DNA of 64,000 bases from Atrina japonica (GCA_030159075.1 BROG01000246.1:738501-802500); one strand, 5' to 3'. Counted from the stretch's first letter, positions 23,109 through 35,401 are shown. Notes: a model not told the origin generated them from the sequence alone. Made by a program: numbers and translations.

Positions 23109-25990
23109 ATTTAGTTCAAAATTTGAAGTCAGAGGTCCTTCATGAGGACATCGTCAATTCGTCAAACAGATTGACGAGTGACGATTTTTTTAAAAAAAAA
23201 TGGTTTTTTGACTTAAGATATTCTTTTTTGAAAATTTTGATATAAATCTGGGATTTATTTAAAAATTTGAAGTCAGAGGTCCCTGATGGGGACTTCGTCA
23301 ATTCGTAAATTCATCAAAAAGATTAAATAATGACGATTTTTTCATTTAAAATTAATTTTTTTGCTTAAGATACTGTTTTTTGAAATTTTAAATATAAATC
23401 TGGGATTTATTTCAAAATTTGAAGTCAGAGGTCCCTCATGGGGACATCGTCAATTCGTCAAACAGATTGACGAGTGACGAAATTTTGTTTTTCACAAAAT
23501 TTCATTTTTGGGCTGAATATACTGTTTAAATCTGGAATTTATCTTAAAATTTGAAGTCAAGGGTCCCTATTGGGACTTCGACAATTCGTCTACAGACTGA
23601 CGAGTGACCATTTTTTTCTTAAAATTTTGTTTTTTTGCTTAAGATACCGAGTCTAGACTTTTTATATATAAATCTCGGATTTACTTCAAAATTTGAAGTC
23701 AGAGGTCCCTCATGCGGACTTCATCAAATATCTAGACACAGTGTCTGAAGCCAAAAAGTAAAAATTTTTAAAAACAAAATTTCGTCACTCGTGAATCTGT
23801 TTTACGTATTGACGAATTGGTTAAATGTCCATGAGGGACCTCTGACTTTAAATTTTTTAATAAATCCCAGATTTGTATTTTAAATGTCGAAAGACAATAT
23901 CTTAAGGAAAAAATAAAATTTTGTGAAAACAAATTTCGCCACTTGTCAATCTTTTTAATGAATTGACGAATTGAAGAAGTCCCCATGAGGAACCTCTGAC
24001 TTCAAATTTTGAAATAAATCCCAGATAAATATATATATAATGTCTAGACACAGTGTTTTAAACCAAAAAGTAATTTTGGGGGAAAAAATTCGTCACATGT
24101 AAATGTCTAAAGACAATATCTTAAGCTAAAAAATGAAATTTTAAGAATAAAAATTTCGTCACTAGTCAATCTGTTTGATGAATTGCCGAAGTCTCCATGA
24201 GGAATCTCTGACTTCAAATTTTGAAATAAATCCCAAATTTGTATATAAAATGTCTCGACACAGTGTCTTAAAACAAAAAGTAAAATTTTGTGAAAAAATA
24301 TTTCGTCAATCTGTTTGACGAATTGACGATGTCCCCATGAGGTACCTCTGACTAAATTTTTCGAAGAAATCCCAGATTTATATTTGAAATGTCTAGACAC
24401 AGTGTCTTAAGACAAATAGTAAAATTTTGTGCAAAAAAAATTTCGTCACTCGTCAATCTGTTTCACGAATTGACGAAGTCCCCATGAGGACCTCTGTCTA
24501 CAAATTTTGAAATAAATCCCAGATTTATATTTCAATGTCTAAAGACATTATCTTAAAATAAAAAGTAATTTTAAGAAAAAAAATATTTCGTCACTCATAA
24601 ATCTGTTTGACGAATTAACGAAGTCCCCATGAGGGACCTCTGACTTAATTTTTTTTTTAGAAATCCCAGATTTTTATTTAAAAATGTCTAGACACAGTGT
24701 CGTAAGACAAACAGTAAAGATTTGTGAACAAAAATCGTCACTCGTCAATCTGTTTTGTCGAATTGACGAAGTCCCCATGAGGACCTCTGTCAACAAATTT
24801 TTAAATAAATCCCAGATTTATATTTAAAATGTTTAAAGACATTATATTAAGCTAAAAATTTATATTCTAAGAAAAAGAAAAATTACGTCACTCATAAATC
24901 TTTTTGATGAATTGACGAAGTCCCTATGAGAGACCTCTGACTTGAAATTTTGAAATAAATTCCAGATCAATATAAAAAAATGTATTGATACAGTGTCTTA
25001 GGACAAAAAGTGAAAAAATTTCGTCACTCGTCAATCTGTTTCACAAATGGCACAAGTGGCCTTTGACTTCATATTTTGAAATTAATCTCTTGAGGGATAT
25101 CGGACTTCAAATTCTGAAAAAAAATCTATATCGAGGTCCATCCTGGGGATTCAATCATTTCGTCAATTCGTCAAACAGAATCACGAGTGACGAAATTTTG
25201 TTTTCAAAACATTTAACTTTTTGGCTTAAGACACTGTGTCTAGACATTTGACAAAGTCCCCATGAGAGACCCCTAACATTAAATTTTGAAATAAATCCCA
25301 GATTTATATTTAAAATGTCTAAAGACAGTATCTTAAGCTAAAAAATAAAATTTTAAGAAAAAACACATTCGTCATCCGTCAATCTGTTTGACGAATTGAC
25401 GATGTCCCTATGAAGGATCTCTGATTTAAAATTTTGAAATAAATCCCAGATTTATATTTTAAATGTCTAAAGACAGTATCTTAAAGCAAAAAATAAAATT
25501 TTTAAAAAAATCTTTACTCGTCAATCTATTTAACGAATTAACGAAGTCCCCATCAAGGACCTCTGACTTCCAATTTTGATATAAATACCAAATTTATATT
25601 TAAAATATCTAAAACAGTATTTTAAACCAAAACATAAAATCTTAAGACAAAAAAAATCTTCACTGGTCAATCTGTTTGACGAATTGACAAAGTCCCCATT
25701 AGGGACCTCTGACTTTAAATTTTGAAATAAATCCCAAAATTATATTTAAAAATTCAAAAGCCAGTATGTTTAGCCAAAAAATACAATTTTAATAAAACAA
25801 AATTTTCGTCACTCGTCAATCTGTTTGATTAATTGACGAACTTACGAAGTCCCCATGAGGGACCTCTGACTTCAAATTTTGAAAGAAAGGCCCAATTCAT
25901 TTCAACATGTCTCGATACAGTGTCTTAAACAAGAAAAAAAATCGTCACTCGTCAATCGTCAAACTTACTTCACAACTTTCCGTTACTCGT
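22850..25990. repeat. Satellite of about 180-bp units with orientation switches
   Basis: A unit of roughly 170-190 bp is repeated about 17-18 times. It has GAAGTCAGAGGTCCCTCATG, GGGACTTCGTCAATTCGTC, AACAGATTGACGAGTGACGA and a GCTTAAGACACTGTGTCTAG part. Units read forward from 22850 to about 23735 and in reverse from about 23770 to 25980; one forward unit is embedded at about 25130-25240. A (TA)n run sits at 23033-23105. No coding capacity is seen. Confidence 0.9.
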
Positions 25991-26461
25991 CAATTCGTCA
26001 CTCGTCAACTAACATCACGCACCCCAAAATGAAAGTAACAAATTTTCACGCCAAAACTGTATACATCGTTTGTTCGTACTAAATGCTGATAGTTTTTCAA
26101 TAAAACATCGCTTTCCTTACTAATTCACATTAGCTATAGTTTGAGTGTTCTTGATATTTTCTTGTTAACCCTGGTTTTTGTCATAACAGACATACACAAA
26201 GCAAACTTTGTTTTCTCGGGGAAATTGATTTGATAAAGAGTATTCATGGACAGCAATATATATTAATATTCGAGATTTTTCTTAGTTATTTTTGTTTTTC
26301 TTTAGGTTTTTTTTTTTTGGGGGGGGTGAAGTTATACATTCTGACTCAGAATAATCTAGAGTTCGGCTACAGTTTTTTGAGTTAGGGACAACACTGATAC
26401 ATACGTTTTAATGTTTATTTGATCGCTAATAGTACGTATTTGGTTTATTCTATCATTTCAG

Positions 26462-26645
26462 AAAATCGTGGAAAAGCTAGAAAAACTTATAGTAAGCTAT
26501 TTAGCGGTCTGAAAATGATAAAGTGGATGTATCACGTGGTCGTTTCACTATTTTGGTGGATAATTTGGTGGATAATTATGTTCTGGAGGCAATTCGAACT
26601 GGACTCACTAATGACATATCGGAAAAAGTTTCATAAAATCTTTAG
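26462..26645 (+). pseudogene. TRIM copy C exon 2, truncated
   Basis: After acceptor ATCATTTCAG the frame encodes ENRGKARKTYSKLF...KMIKWMYHVVVS, like exon 2 of copy D, with a very tryptophan-rich hydrophobic run. Similarity stops at 26645 inside the codons before the second hydrophobic segment. Unrelated sequence with a GTCGGC-rich repeat (26685-26730) follows, and the donor and rest of the exon are missing. Confidence 0.75.
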
Positions 26646-26919
26646 CACGCCTGTTCGAAGAACAGAAGTGCTATTGCTGTCACTGCGTCGGCATCGGCGT
26701 CGACTTCGGCGTCATCGGCGTCGTCCTTTTTTGTGATAAGGTTTTTTGTTTAAGTCCATTGTGGTCAAAGTACTGCAGCTAAAGCCAGGAAACTCCATAT
26801 GCACTTGTCTAGACTCACAACCCAACAATACAGGGTCATGTCGGTTGCTTTTGCCTAGTTTAGACCCAAATTTTTATCTTGCATGGACTTAAAGGCCCAT
26901 GACCGGCTTATTTTTAACT

Positions 26920-27106
26920 ACAGTAAAACCTGCTATAGTGGCCACCTCTATATAAGGATCACCTGTTTATAAAGGCCAGTTTTTTCAAGTCCCTTGACTG
27001 CATACTTCAACTAAATTGAACCTGTGTATAAGGGTCACCTGCATATAAAGGCCAATATTTTCTGGTCCCTTGAGTGGCCCCTATATACAGGTTTTACTGT
27101 ACATGA
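26920..27106. mobile_element. Palindromic MITE (TA-flanked), family M1
   Basis: The ends are TACAGTAAAACCTGCTATAG and CTATATACAGGTTTTACTGTA, inverted repeats flanked by TA. The inside has further inverted pairs (GTGTATAAGGGTCACC, TTTATAAAGGCC). Copies lie at 51275-51462, 54351-54538 and, diverged, 63430-63600. It is non-autonomous, of Tc1/mariner-like type. Confidence 0.75.
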
Positions 27107-27109
27107 AAT

Positions 27110-28295
27110 ATCGTAAAAACTTCTCCGATTCACACATTATAAAATTTAAAGATATACTGATCAAAACTACTACACACATACACTGCAATTAGTCAGAAAA
27201 TGATAAAAACAACGTGATACAAATACCCCTAATTAGGGATCGCACGTGTACTGTTCACTGCTGTTACATAGATACGGAAAGCATGACAAACATGAATATT
27301 CGTCAAATTGTGGGAAGTATTTCATCGCAAACTGCAATTGTATTCATTTTTCTAAATAAAATTTTGTATTCCTATACATATACTTTTACAACATTCAAGT
27401 TATATAAATAAAAACAAAAGAAAGTAGTATTCGTATCTTTCTATAGTTTGAGACTCCACGGTTGAACAGAAATATTATATAAATAGCCTGGACAGTGAGG
27501 TTTCTTCAGGGGTAATTAAAGGAAGGATGGCAAATTATTAATTGGTTTTCAGCTTCATTTCGTTCCTCAAAGCATTTCAACGCTCTATTTCTGTTCCTAA
27601 ACGCACAGCGCATTTCTTTATCGATTCTATCTTCCATCTTTTTCTGTCCTTTGTATTTTGTTTATTTTTACCTATATGGCAACTTGTTTACTTCCTTGTG
27701 AACTGTTGGTAGACTCGGACCCATCTCAAATCGTGCCCATCTCAACTTGAATCCTCTTTGGCTAAGTCATGCCTACGGTTAACTGACTCGTAACTAAAAC
27801 AATTGGAAGAGACGTACCCATCGTTTTACTAATTTCTACACAATAACATAGGGAATATGGTTACACCGATGATTTAGTTCTCAAGCACATAGAAAAACTA
27901 CTCGGTCTTGATCATTTTTCTACGTAGGAATCATGAATACCCGTAACGCTTTTTCGGTTTGTTCCTTTCCGTACAGTTTTGTCGGAATAGTTAGCGTTCA
28001 TATCATGTGACCTCAAGAGATTGTCGGACAAGATCCATTCCGATTTCGTAATATTAACATTGACAACAATCAATGATATCGTGCCTCAGTTCTTCTCCTC
28101 GGATAATAGATCCCTGGAATCCTTTCTTGTAACGACTACAGGGGATGGATATTGAAGACTTTGTATCACAAAATAAAGAAATATTTAGTTAGTTCTTTAG
28201 CTTTATTTGCAAAAAATGTTGATTTCACAAAATATACAAATAATAATTCAATGTCAGTAATTATATGTACTTTAATGGTTTTTAAGTGTTAGGTA
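27110..28295. other. Gene-free sequence
   Basis: No conserved frame or recognised repeat was seen. Confidence 0.45.
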
Positions 28296-28299
28296 TTTC

Positions 28300-28550
28300 A
28301 GTAGGGACCTCAGTGACCAAATGATTAGAGCATTGCGCTTTCAAACGTTTCAAACTTCTGCTCAGCGCAAGTTCGAGTCCCGCTGCAAACTAAGCTGCTT
28401 ATTGTGAGAAAGTTTGCCAGTTTACTTGCGAAAGGCCAGTGATCTCTTTGCGGGTACATTGTAACTGGGTTCTCTCCTCCGCCATTAAACAATGGGCGCC
28501 ACAATATAACTGAAAGATTATTTAGGTGTAGCGTAATACAAAAATGAAAA
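28300..28550 (+). repeat. tRNA-derived SINE, family 2
   Basis: Head GACCTCAGTGACCAAATG, box-B-like CAAGTTCGAGTCCCGC, the GTGATCTCTTTGCGGG and GGGTTCTCTCC body, and a GTGTAGCGTAAT tail. Confidence 0.75.
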
Positions 28551-28614
28551 TAAATAAATAACAGGCATAGCGCTTTAAGCCATGGAGTCTCTCACATCTG
28601 TTGTCAGATTCACA

Positions 28615-29050
28615 TAACTTACGAGGGACGGAATAACCTTTGGATTATCATACAGAAGATTCTACTCACTTTTGGGGTATGACAGGCTTCCCTAGAAAAG
28701 CGTTTTATTCTGCAATTAGAATACCCGTGGGTATGATGACAAAGGAATGACTACGCTTACCAATGTAATTATGATGCATTACGTAAGATGTAAACTCGTT
28801 CAGGGCAACAGAGGTTTCACAAGACTCTACCCCACCAGGTTACATGGATTTTACTGTAGTCCGCGAGGAATCGAAATCCCACCCTGGAACCTCAGCTGAT
28901 TTCATGAGAAAGTTTGTCAACTGACTTGCTGAAGGCCAGAGGCTGGTGGTCTTTTCTCAGGCACAACGAACAAGGTTCTCTTCCCTACTTAAAAAAAAAA
29001 CTGGCCACCACTGTATAACTATAATTAAATAATGAAATGTTGCATAAAAT
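28615..29050 (+). repeat. Dispersed repeat R3 followed by a SINE family 2 fragment
   Basis: 28615-28850 matches 38866-39130, 46339-46498, 54740-54992 and (reverse) 34640-34750. Shared blocks are TTCTACTCACTTTT, TTTTATTC and GGATTTTACT. From about 28850 a SINE family 2 body and tail continues to 29050. Confidence 0.6.
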
Positions 29051-29246
29051 AAATATAAACAGCAAGTTTTTAATATGAGGTTATGTGTCCTTCAGCTTCA
29101 GTCATGTCATAAATTAACTTTCAATCATCTTCATGTCTTGAAACGGCAAAATGGATGAGCGTCCTTATCGGAATCAAGATACAACACCGGCAATTCACAT
29201 GAAAAAAAAAAACATGACGGCGAACAGTGGGGTCAGTTATGACCGG

Positions 29247-29249
29247 TAC

Positions 29250-29285
<36 letters not shown>
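29247..29285. repeat. (GAT)n repeat
   Basis: About thirteen GAT units. Confidence 0.95.
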
Positions 29286-29286
<1 letters not shown>

Positions 29287-29951
29287 AATGATGAATCCCA
29301 TGAAACACCGTATTCTAATGTGCATTAAATATTTCAAAAAAACAAAACAAATTATAACGATATATCTTTAAAAGTACATAATGTAATATCAGTTGAGTGA
29401 CGTTTATCCTTAACAAACTCTTTTGACGCCGTGTCGTAAAGTGTTATACCGTGAAAGTGCTGGCTTAAATAAATACATTTAGTAACGAAAATAACTGGGG
29501 TGAATCAATGACAATATTTTGAAAGGTGTGTGAACAAATTTTACAATTAAGTTATCTATAATCTGATTGATATAGCACCATGTTCTAAGATCTAAGAAAT
29601 GACACCAGATTAATGGTGCAACGTTGCAAACTGAATGTGGATGTTGCATATAGAAGAGTCCTCACTGCGCTAGCATGTGAACACCTCACTGGTCTATATC
29701 CGAGGGATGTCACCTACAGCCGGTGACCTGTCCATCGATTAAAAAATAACGAATAAACAGATATTTGTATCAGGTTTGAAACTACTGAATAGAAAATTAG
29801 CACCACTTAGCACTAACAGGTTGTTATATCACTCTCAAGTGGTTGTATAAATGACGCTGCAGTTAATTTAACATAATCAAATGACCAACAGGGCTGAATA
29901 AATCTCATTGGCTAATCCCGCACTACTATTACCTGAAAATTTAAATATCTA

Positions 29952-30930
29952 GTGATTGGCTATCAGGATACTTATTTTGTCCAACACCACTCTGATTCTA
30001 CACATAAATACACTGAAGTTAATATAATAAAGATGCTGGAATTTCTGATAAACAATATATTTGTAATGTTCGGAGTGTGGTCTTTCAACAAACTGTCGGC
30101 ATTCCTATGGGAACCAATTGTGCCCCTTTATTGGCCGATCTGTTCCTTTATTCATGCGAAGCAGACTTCATTCAGAAACTGCTGAATCAAAAGAAGAGAA
30201 AGTAAGAGGTGTCCGTTAATTTGACATTTAGGTATATCGACGACGTTTTCTCAATTAATAATGACAATTTTCATACATATGCCAATGCGATATATCCCAG
30301 CGAACTAAAAATTAAAGATACAACAGAATCAAGCAGGCACACTTCATACTTAGACATTTTACTTAATATAGACACAGATGAGAAATTGGCAACTAAGCTA
30401 TACGACAATCGCGACGATTTCGGCTTTTCCATCGTAAATTTTCCACATATAAGTAGTAATATCCCTCAGTCACTCGCATATGGAGTGTATGTTTCACAAA
30501 TGATCCGATATGCCAGGGCGTGTACAACATTTGAAGATTTCATAAACAGATGTAAACTACTCACTAACAAATTATTGACACAGGGATATCGAAAATCGCG
30601 TTTAATGTCAACGTTCCGCAAATTTTACGGTCGGTATAATAAACTTGTTTGCGATTACTCTATTTCACTTAGTGAAATGTTGAGTTGCCTTTTCGTTGGC
30701 GGTTGTTGAGACGTCTGTACCAAATGTGACGAGGATTCACTCCTCACGTATTTCTTTGGACTTGACTGTGGACTCGCGGCGGGTGTGACCGATCGACAGG
30801 GGATGCTTACTCCTCCATGGCCCCTGGTCCCACCTCTTGGTTTCCAGAGGTCCATGTTTGTCCATTTTTACCGGATTTGTATCTATGTCCTGGACATTCT
30901 ATTGATTTATACTTTGGTATCTGAGATATT
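29952..30930 (+). mobile_element. Penelope-like reverse transcriptase remnant with 3' tail
   Basis: Reverse transcriptase motifs are spread over two frames: an MGTNCAPLLADL-type motif around 30100-30170, then a second open frame (30209-30709) with RYIDDV, the catalytic motif typical of Penelope-like elements, followed by SYLDI, YDNRDDF and FRKFYGRYNKL. A frameshift and an in-frame stop after about 30180 mean it cannot make a full enzyme. No GIY-YIG endonuclease was recognised. The frame ends at 30709 and is followed by a 215-bp tail ending TTTGGTATCTGAGA. That tail recurs at 3521, 9240, 13000, 18410, 49780 and 51825. Confidence 0.75.
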
Positions 30931-30994
30931 GTAATAAAAATGTTTGTACATGAAGTTGCATCAAGCCAGTTGTTGGCGATAAAAATAATTTGAG

Positions 30995-31498
30995 GGAAAG
31001 GTGGTCCGATATTGAAGTCTTTAACAATGTCGGGTCAATTACTTACAATCGACATATTGATGTATTCTGGAAAATTTGTGTTTGAAGAGAGATACAGATT
31101 TGATGCAATTACGAGAGTCCGAGCCCGATGGTGTCCAGACGTGATATTTACTAATGTTCCATACTACGTAAGTTTTCAGTTATGGTAGAAACATATTCAA
31201 CAACTCGGTAAACCTCGTGTCTTTACAACTATTAAAAATTAACTAACTCGAGTTAGATAGGCATGATAATCAACTAACACTCGTTGTAGAATATCTATTT
31301 CTATAATTACTGAGACAACGACAATGGTCATTATACTGACAAGCGGACCAAACAGCACTGCGATACAGGAGCCTTATGGGAAACATGTTGTAGTTCAGTC
31401 CGTCTGTGTACATTCGGATTGTCTGTCTTCCCGTGAAGGATGGTGAGATGAAGTTGTCTATAAAGAACTTAGATGTCAATTGGTCTAACTGCAAGGTA
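30995..31498 (+). other. Possible upstream exons of the EGF receptor gene (weak)
   Basis: A short open frame (about 30995-31167; contains FVFEERYRFDAITRV) ends in phase 0 at a perfect GTAAGT donor. A second open stretch (about 31404-31498; contains VYIRIVCLPVKDGEMKLSI) starts after TTGTAG and ends at a GTAAAA donor. They would join in frame, but the phase does not match the exon at 33052. I do not recognise the domain. They could be extracellular parts of the receptor gene or chance frames. Confidence 0.2.
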
Positions 31499-31509
31499 AA
31501 ACATTTCAA

Positions 31510-32235
31510 TTAGACTTATTATTAACTTTGGCAGCCATAAATTTAAATAATGCATGAGGGTATCAGAGAGAGTATTTTGATAAACCCTATGTTATGCCAC
31601 AATTAAATGACCTTCTGACCGTTATACATAAAAAAATACTTTCGGACTTTTTGTCCAACCTTTTGAACCACAAGAGGCGGAGGTTTCAAACTTGTGCATG
31701 ACCCACTGATGCATCCCTTGCTATGATGCTCAAAGACCGACACCGTGACCTTGTTCGCAAAGAACGAATTAACAGAAAGTATAATATGAGCCTTTAATCA
31801 TGATTTTGTCACTTGTTAAACCAATCAAGCACAGAGAGTGGCTAAGCAAATTTTAAAGCTTATATACCTGCTTGTTCAGTGATATATAGATGCATTACCA
31901 ATGAGGCGCTGACAATAATCATCATGCTTTCAAAACGAGTATGTCTGTTTAAAAGGGATCATGTAACAATTGAATAGCTGGAAACTCTAGAGGAATACAA
32001 TGGCCTCTGGCCTTGGCGTACTGATATATCTAACACTACACAAGTGTCATAAAATTAACGAGAGATAACAATATTGAATGACAAAACTTTTAATTTCAAA
32101 ATGATACAAGATGAGTTTTCCGGCTTTGGAACATACACTCGCTTAAGCGCTTTAAAATGCACAATTGATCTGTTGATATTGGTTTACAGTGCATTTTAAA
32201 ACAGACAGGACAAAGAGTATGAAATTTCAAAAATT
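31510..32235. other. Gene-free sequence
   Basis: Nothing recognised, apart from a stretch near 31925-32060 (TCATAAAATTA, GGCGTACTGATA) that recurs around 37650-37790 downstream of the second retrozyme array. Confidence 0.4.
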
Positions 32236-32272
32236 AATTGGCTTTGTTATTGGAATAACATTTACAAGGTAG

Positions 32273-32275
<3 letters not shown>

Positions 32276-32362
<87 letters not shown>
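32276..32362. repeat. (AT)n microsatellite
   Basis: An AT run of about 87 bp between two copies of a 36-bp sequence (TTATTGGAATAACATTTACA at about 32247 and 32388). Confidence 0.97.
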
Positions 32363-32364
<2 letters not shown>

Positions 32365-32448
32365 TTCATTATATATATTTAGCTTCGTTATTGGAATAAC
32401 ATTTACAAGGTAGGATAAATATTATAAACATAATACCTAAGTTATAAT

Positions 32449-32494
32449 GCTCAAGACGATATCGATTCTGTCAATTAGACTTCATCAGCTGAGC
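32449..32494 (-). ncRNA. Hammerhead ribozyme, degenerate
   Basis: The core CTGATGA, helix II GTC/GAC and a helix I closed by GCTCAG/TTGAGC are present. The GAAA box reads GAAT, which loses the first helix III pair, so activity is doubtful. Confidence 0.6.
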
Positions 32495-32810
32495 TCCAAT
32501 TTAATGTGTATGTATATATTCCAAAGAGAAAGTGGTATCATACAAGGCCAAATAATAACTCTAAAAGTATAGCCGAAATCCGTCTAAAAGTAACCATTGT
32601 AAAAAAAATGACTATCTTAGCTTTAGAAAATTTTGGAATTTAAATGGTGTTATCAGTGCCAAATATTACTTTAGTATATATTTTATCAGCTGGTACCGAA
32701 ATACCAGGTACTAGGTTTATGTATATCCTCGGGGACTCAAACGGTCCACCAGCAGTGGCAACGACCTAGTTGTTATAAATATATTATAAACATAATACCA
32801 AAGTTATAAT

Positions 32811-32856
32811 GCTCAAGATGATATCGTTTCTGTCAATTAGACTTCATCAGATGAGC
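32811..32856 (-). ncRNA. Hammerhead ribozyme, degenerate
   Basis: CTGATGA and GAAAC are intact. The cleavage triplet is ATC instead of GTC, helix III has a C-A mismatch and the last helix I pair is T-T. Probably weak or inactive. Confidence 0.55.
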
Positions 32857-33051
32857 TCCAATTTGATATGTATGTGTATAAATATAATAGATTTCATTAA
32901 TCAATAGTGTTATATAATTTTGTAAATCTTGCATGGGAGTTACATTCATTTGAGTCGACACTATAAAGTTGAAATTGAAACACGAGTTAATGTTATGTGC
33001 ATATAGTTATATTGGTATATACACCAATTTCAATTATGACAAATATTTTAG

Positions 33052-34038
33052 GCTCCTGATGTCATGGCCATCTGCCAAGATGGAGGCAAAGAACGGACCT
33101 TGTAAGTAGACATTGTATATATTACGGTACTTTTGATTAAAAAGGATGCGACACTGTAAAAAGATATATAACGATATTGTAATTAAATATATTACGATAT
33201 TTATTTCACAGGTGTATACGGTAATTTCATATTAATACAAAATAAAACATAATGAGACCCATCTTTATTTCATTTTGATAAAAGCAAACTGGAATAGTAT
33301 AAATGAAATGGAATGATTTCAGTAAAATGATTAAGTTGACATCATTCAATTAATGTCTTAAATGTATCTTTAGTTTTTACAAATAACTAAGGTCGCACAC
33401 TGCTTTATGACCATTATGTCTTAAGTTAGATAAGCGCAGAAACAGTTCATGATATGAAATATCAAGTCAAAAGTCATTGATATCGCTAATTCAAAATATA
33501 CAGAATTCCGTTGCTGATTATTCAAAACATTATTATTAAAACAAAATCTTTCTAATTCATTACAGATTGTCCTGCAGGGTATTATGGTAAAAACTGTTTT
33601 AAGATCTGTTCTAGGAACACATATGGCGTCGGTTGTCGCAATAGCTGTCATTGTTCTCCGGAGTATTGCGACCCAGCGATAGGATGTATACAGCAGCCCA
33701 CCACCAGTAATTACTATCAATATTATAAATCGTCATCGTATTGGTGAAATCTAAGTACAAATTTTCTTTTTGAAATAAATTTGACTTGATAGAAAGCTTT
33801 AACGAGATTCAAATATTTCTTATATTAGGTAAATGAATGATGTCGATTCGTCATTATGAATCAATCTATGTTACAGCCACAGAAAAAACAGACACCCGTC
33901 TAACATGTGTAAAAGAACCGCCGTTACGAACCGATCCACTGACCTTTAACCTATTGCTGATCGTTCTTGTCATCGTGGGATGTCATTTTCTTCTGACCGT
34001 CATCAGGGACATTCGAAAATGGTAAAAATATGACAGTG

Positions 34039-34111
<73 letters not shown>

Positions 34112-35337
34112 TGTCTTAGATAAGCGCAAATAAAAGAAATTTGATACAAAAATACCTTAAAGCCATTGATATTTGTCGATGCAATAACATCAATGATGTA
34201 AATGAATATCATTTTAGATCAGCAAAAGTTATATGACTGAATTGTTTTATATCTCAGACTAACGTATATCAAAAGTCTTATAACACCCTTACCCAACAAT
34301 CAGACAATATATTCAGAGTAAACATCAACATGAAAGAAAATCTTTAAAAATTCCCTTTACCTAATTAGTTAGGATAGAGGATGTATTGATGCCATAAGAA
34401 ATCGGTAAGTATGTGGATATTAAATAATTATGTATGTTTATACCATCGTATTGTTTTTTTTTTCTTTGTTTAGGATGAAGGATAATGTGCGACGTCAAAC
34501 AGGTAGATATATATCACCATTGTTACTACAATTATTGTAAAATCCATATAACCTGGCGGTGTGGAGTTTCCGGAATCCTTTCTTGACCTGGAAAAGTTTA
34601 AAGTTTAGGTAATAAAGCATAATGAAAATAACATCACACTGGCAAGAATTATCCAGCGAGGAATAAAACCTTTTCCTCCCCGCAGCTTATCACAACCGAA
34701 AAGTGATTAGAGTCATGCGTATGATAATCAAAAGGTTACTCCGACCCGCGAAGGTATGTGAATAGAACAATACTACTTACAGTAGCAGAGCAAGTGTTAT
34801 ACATACAACATAACTTTTGTAGTATATACAACATATATAATATATATTCTAATGAGAGGCTATCAGGATGTATAGACCTGTGAAAATTTAATATGAAATA
34901 AAGCGAGGTAAATGTATATCATTCAGCATTAATAAATCCTTGTTAGACTTGTTTCAAAGTCTGGAATTATTTTTTTATTATTATTTTGTTTCATGAATGG
35001 TGTCTGCCAATGTACTGTATGACTCCGAAATAAGCATGGCATACTCGTAAGACAATATCAACATCAAGAATTGATTTGGCTAATTTAGTTGTTAATGTTG
35101 TGTTGTTACCAACGAAGTGTTATACATACAAAATCACTTTTGTAGTTTTGTAGGATATTGTTTTTTATTTATTCATATTGTAGTTGTCGTAATACTAAAT
35201 TTAGTATGAAGTGGCTTGTCTCCCTTTCAGGAAATGTAGCCGATCCGTCATCCATCAAGTCATCCAACAAATCCGACAACCATGAAGGAAGTGAAGGTAT
35301 TTTCATTGTTAGTCTTTGTGAATTGTTAACTAACACA

Positions 35338-35401
<64 letters not shown>

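Larger units (their letters stand above)
32417..32880 (-). mobile_element. Retrozyme-like repeat array 1 (one full unit plus partial units)
   Basis: On the minus strand a unit is bounded by two hammerhead-like motifs whose predicted cleavage points are 362 bp apart (32455-32816 is one unit). The unit has TAAACATAATACCAAAG, a GGTATCATACAAGGCCAAAT block, AGTATAGCCGAAATCCGTCT, GGGGACTCAAACGGTCCACC and GCAACGACCTAG. No protein frame is present. Small non-coding tandem repeats with hammerheads are the hallmark of retrozymes, known in plants and metazoans and thought to use another element's reverse transcriptase. Confidence 0.72.

Noticed and set aside
22850..25990. Regular repeat array considered as a CRISPR locus
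   Set aside because: Units are long, diverged, have no spacer/repeat pattern, change orientation, and the DNA is clearly eukaryotic.
31270..31509. 79-codon minus-strand frame with several cysteines, first read as a PAN/apple-like domain
   Set aside because: No matching splice structure on the minus strand and no real motif; the plus strand of the same stretch fits an exon slightly better.
34686..34753. Open 68-nt segment with splice-like borders in the receptor gene (would encode a basic juxtamembrane stretch)
   Set aside because: It is part of dispersed repeat R3 (reverse copy), and including it puts a stop into the next exon; skipping it keeps the frame.
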